24,425 nt of DNA, from NCBI GenBank assembly GCA_044340025.1, contig JBIIUJ010000026.1:1-24425 (forward strand), in the 5' to 3' direction. The notes beneath the pieces were generated by a model. That model saw nothing but the letters and a program-made list of their open reading frames with translations. It ran no database searches and was not told the DNA's origin. Each line of letters begins with the position of its first letter. Within the stretch, counting starts at the first letter, position 1. Made by a program: the position numbers and the translations under genes. Source of the stretch: JBIIUJ01 sp044340025. Its GTDB lineage: Bacteria > Pseudomonadota > Alphaproteobacteria > Caulobacterales > Aquidulcibacteraceae. This document shows positions 22,340 through 24,425 of the stretch, piece after piece.

Positions 22340-24219
22340 GCGTCTGCCTCGGCCGCCTGCGCGCCATTGGCGATAGCCGGGGCGGGCGCATCGTCGCCGG
22401 GGTCGAGGTCGCCAAACGGGCTCGCCCCCTGCTCGGCGCTCGTCACGACCTGGCGGAACACGCTGAACAGCTCCCGGCCAAAGCCGCGGCCCACGCCGAC
22501 TGGCAAGGCATTGTCGAGGGCGCGGGCGGCCCATTCGGCTGGCGCCACCAACGCTTCGAGCGCGCCGCTTTCGGCGTCCACCCGCACGATATCGCCATCG
22601 CGCAGCTTGCCGATGGGCCCGTCGGCGACCGCCTCGGGCGAGACATGGATGGCGGCGAGCACTTTGCCCGAGGCGCCGCTCATCCGCCCGTCGGTCACGA
22701 GCGCGACCTTGAAGCCCCGGTCCTGCAGAACGCCGAGCGGCGGGGTCAGCTTGTGCAACTCCGGCATGCCGGTGGCGCGCGGCCCCTGCCCGCGCACGAC
22801 GACCACAACGTCACGGTCGAGCTCGCCAGCCTGAAACGCGGCGTGCAGGCTTGCCTGATCGCGGAACACGCGCGCCGGGGCCTCCACTACGCGATGCTCC
22901 GGCTTCACCGCCGAGACTTTCACGCAGGCCCGCCCCAGATTGCCCTTCACCAGCCGCAGCCCGCCATCGGGCGCAAAGGGAGCGGCCACGCCGCGCAGCA
23001 CCGCCTCGTCGCCCGATGCGCCCGCGCCCGCCCGCCAGACCAGCGTGTCGCCTTCAAGGAACGGCTCTTCGGCATAGCGCGCGAGGCCTGGCCCCGCGAC
23101 GGTCAGGACGTCTTCATGCAGCAGACCCGCGCCCAGAAGCTCGCCAACGAGAAAGCCCATCCCGCCTGCGGCGTGGAAATGGTTCACGTCCGCCACGCCA
23201 TTGGGGTAGACGCGGCACATCAGCGGCGTGACGGCCGAAATCTCGGCCATGTCGTTCCAGTCGATCTCGATCCCGGCGGCAAGCGCGATAGCGGGCATAT
23301 GGATCATGTGATTGGTGGAGCCGCCGGTCGCGCACAGGCCGACGATGGCGTTCACGATCGCCCTTTCGTCGATCACATGGCCGATGGGCGTGTAGGCGTC
23401 GCCCAGCTGCGTGATCGCCGCGGCGCGCCGGGCGGCGGCTTCCACCAGCGCGGTGCGCAAGGGCGTGTTCGGGTTGGGAAAGGCCGTGCCCGGCACGTGC
23501 AGGCCCATGATCTCCATCAGCATCTGGTTGGAATTGGCTGTGCCATAGAAGGTGCAGGTGCCCGGCCCGTGATAGGACTGGCTCTCCGCCTCCAGCAGCG
23601 CTTCACGGCCCACCTTGCCCTCGGCGTAGAGCTGGCGGATGCGCGCCTTTTCCGGGTTGGGGAGGCCCGACGGCATCGGCCCCGCCGGGCAGAAGATGAC
23701 CGGCAGCCAACCGTGACGCAGCGCCCCGATCAGCAGGCCCGGCACGATCTTGTCGCACACGCCCAGGCAGAGCGCAGCGTCGAACGTGTCGTGGCTGAAG
23801 GCCACCGCCGTTCCCATCGCGATGGCGTCGCGCGAGAAGAGCGAGAGCTCCATCCCCTCGAAGCCCTGCGTGACGCCATCGCACATCGCCGGCACGCCGC
23901 CCGCGACCTGCGCGGTTGCCCCGGCCTTGCGCGCCGCGCGCTTGATGATCTCTGGGAAGGCGGCGAGCGGCTGATGCGCGCTCAGCATGTCGTTATAGGC
24001 GGTGACGATGCCGATATTGGGCCAGCGGCCCACCTTCAGCATCTCCTTGTCGTTCGCCGGGCAGGCCGCAAAGCCGTGCGCCTGATTGGCCGCAGCGAGG
24101 CGTGCGCGCGCCGGATCGGGCGAGCGCCGGCTTTCCACCAGCGCCAGATAGCGCGCCCGGCGGGCGCGCGAACGGGCGATGATCCGGTCTGTCACGGCGG
24201 CGATGGTGCGATGCGTCAT
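22336..24219 (-). CDS. edd: 6-Phosphogluconate dehydratase
   Basis: 627 residues of the IlvD/Edd family. It dehydrates 6-phosphogluconate to 2-keto-3-deoxy-6-phosphogluconate, the first dedicated Entner-Doudoroff step. Iron-sulfur ligand cysteines appear in GGVPAMCDGVTQG (C113), GVCDKIVPG (C155) and GPGTCTFYGTANSNQ (C222). The CDKxxP and VTDGRMSGASGKV blocks are the two family signatures. The YGTANSNQ and length favour Edd over dihydroxy-acid dehydratase (about 560-610). The tail after residue 590 is alanine-rich and low in complexity. ATG 24219 has AGAGGAG 7 nt upstream. It overlaps glk by 4 nt and follows a probable pgl end by 12 nt. Confidence 0.96.
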   Translation of the reverse strand: MTHRTIAAVTDRIIARSRARRARYLALVESRRSPDPARARLAAANQAHGFAACPANDKEMLKVGRWPNIGIVTAYNDMLSAHQPLAAFPEIIKRAARKAGATAQVAGGVPAMCDGVTQGFEGMELSLFSRDAIAMGTAVAFSHDTFDAALCLGVCDKIVPGLLIGALRHGWLPVIFCPAGPMPSGLPNPEKARIRQLYAEGKVGREALLEAESQSYHGPGTCTFYGTANSNQMLMEIMGLHVPGTAFPNPNTPLRTALVEAAARRAAAITQLGDAYTPIGHVIDERAIVNAIVGLCATGGSTNHMIHMPAIALAAGIEIDWNDMAEISAVTPLMCRVYPNGVADVNHFHAAGGMGFLVGELLGAGLLHEDVLTVAGPGLARYAEEPFLEGDTLVWRAGAGASGDEAVLRGVAAPFAPDGGLRLVKGNLGRACVKVSAVKPEHRVVEAPARVFRDQASLHAAFQAGELDRDVVVVVRGQGPRATGMPELHKLTPPLGVLQDRGFKVALVTDGRMSGASGKVLAAIHVSPEAVADGPIGKLRDGDIVRVDAESGALEALVAPAEWAARALDNALPVGVGRGFGRELFSVFRQVVTSAEQGASPFGDLDPGDDAPAPAIANGAQAAEADA

Positions 24220-24231
24220 GGCGCGCTCCTC

Positions 24232-24425
24232 TTACGGGGCCCAGAACAGGGCAAGGCGGTTGGCAAGCGCGGCGCGGACCGCAGCGATGGGGGTGGCTGT
24301 CATCCCGGACAGGGCTAAGCCACGGTCTGTCATCCCGGACTCGGCAAAGCCGCCAGATGTCATCCCGGACGCGGCGCAGCCCCGCACCGGGACACACGAA
24401 ACCGCCACCCGCGCCAGAACCCCGC
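24232..24425 (-). CDS. pgl: Probable 6-phosphogluconolactonase C-terminus, carrying in-frame repeats
   Basis: A frame open from the window edge to TAA 24234-24232, 63 complete codons. Its last 19 residues, PIAAVRAALANRLALFWAP, match the way many Pgl proteins end (Pro, then a 15-residue gap, then an aromatic-WAP terminus). The stop lies 12 nt before edd, the usual pgl-edd position, with the edd Shine-Dalgarno in between. Upstream residues GVLARVA could be the penultimate Pgl helix. Between the two lie about 36 residues encoded by three repeat copies, reading SGMT every ten residues. So either the repeat is inserted in frame in pgl, or only the tail of a broken gene remains. Sequence to the right of the window would decide. 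Confidence 0.5.
   Translation of the reverse strand, partial: GVLARVAVSCVPVRGCAASGMTSGGFAESGMTDRGLALSGMTATPIAAVRAALANRLALFWAP
24299..24400. repeat. Three tandem 30-bp TCATCCCGG-type repeats
   Basis: TGTCATCCCGGAC recurs at 24299, 24329 and 24359, exactly 30 bp apart. Each unit continues with a small GGC-NAA-GCC-like hairpin. Only the third is a full palindrome, TCCCGGA...CCGGGA, as in the copy at 7803-7839. The first two look like truncated halves. The 30-bp period is a multiple of three, so the minus-strand frame is kept. Confidence 0.88.

Noticed and set aside
22645..24318. Long plus-strand open frame opposite edd
   Set aside because: A shadow of edd codon bias; it runs into the repeat block and shows no protein family features.
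24299..24400. Possible CRISPR array (30-bp period)
   Set aside because: Only about 13 bp per unit is conserved and the rest is variant hairpin sequence related to the copies at 7748-7894; there are no unique spacers of CRISPR length.

Overview
The window is high-GC, densely coding DNA from a Gram-negative bacterium, almost certainly an alphaproteobacterium and most likely in or near Caulobacterales/Maricaulales/Hyphomonadaceae. The grounds are the conserved order enoyl-CoA hydratase, rpsT, dnaA, dnaN, recF, gyrB, a DnaA with Caulobacter-like departures from the AAA+ consensus, a pgl-edd-glk Entner-Doudoroff arrangement, and an attenuated ilvB. The lineage is inferred from gene order and protein character only.

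Region 1 (1-6139, + strand) is catabolic: the C-terminal half of an AbgT-family transporter, an HMG-CoA lyase, then a hyuA/hyuB pair encoding a two-subunit hydantoinase/oxoprolinase-type enzyme. A 115-bp inverted pair of hairpin-rich repeats lies between the lyase and hyuA. A strong hairpin separates hyuB from a convergent HSL-type esterase (6207-7127). That gene is divergent from tadA (7254-7727), and three copies of a palindromic TCATCCCGG element follow.

Region 2 (7906-15723, - strand) is the replication-initiation cluster, transcribed in the order echA, rpsT, dnaA, dnaN, recF, gyrB. dnaN/recF and recF/gyrB each overlap by 4 nt. rpsT has a good sigma-70 promoter and an intrinsic terminator. 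The 447-nt rpsT-dnaA gap holds one perfect DnaA box and a GANTC site but too little to be called an origin.

Region 3 (15846-21394) is built around branched-chain amino-acid synthesis on the - strand. A promoter, a 15-codon leader peptide rich in Ile/Val/Leu codons and an attenuator hairpin precede ilvB. ilvB is separated from ilvN by a VapBC-type toxin-antitoxin pair and a secreted alpha/beta hydrolase. Every junction from the antitoxin to the small exported protein after ilvN overlaps, so ilvB, vapB, vapC, hydrolase, ilvN and the exported protein look like one transcription unit. This arrangement is the most unusual part of the window: a toxin-antitoxin pair apparently placed downstream of an amino-acid-sensing attenuator and between the two subunits of acetolactate synthase.

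Region 4 (21395-24425, - strand) is the Entner-Doudoroff unit edd-glk, with glk starting at a TTG that overlaps the edd stop. Upstream of edd, a reading frame open to the window edge ends in what looks like the C-terminus of 6-phosphogluconolactonase (pgl). Three tandem 30-bp copies of the TCATCCCGG element sit in frame inside it.
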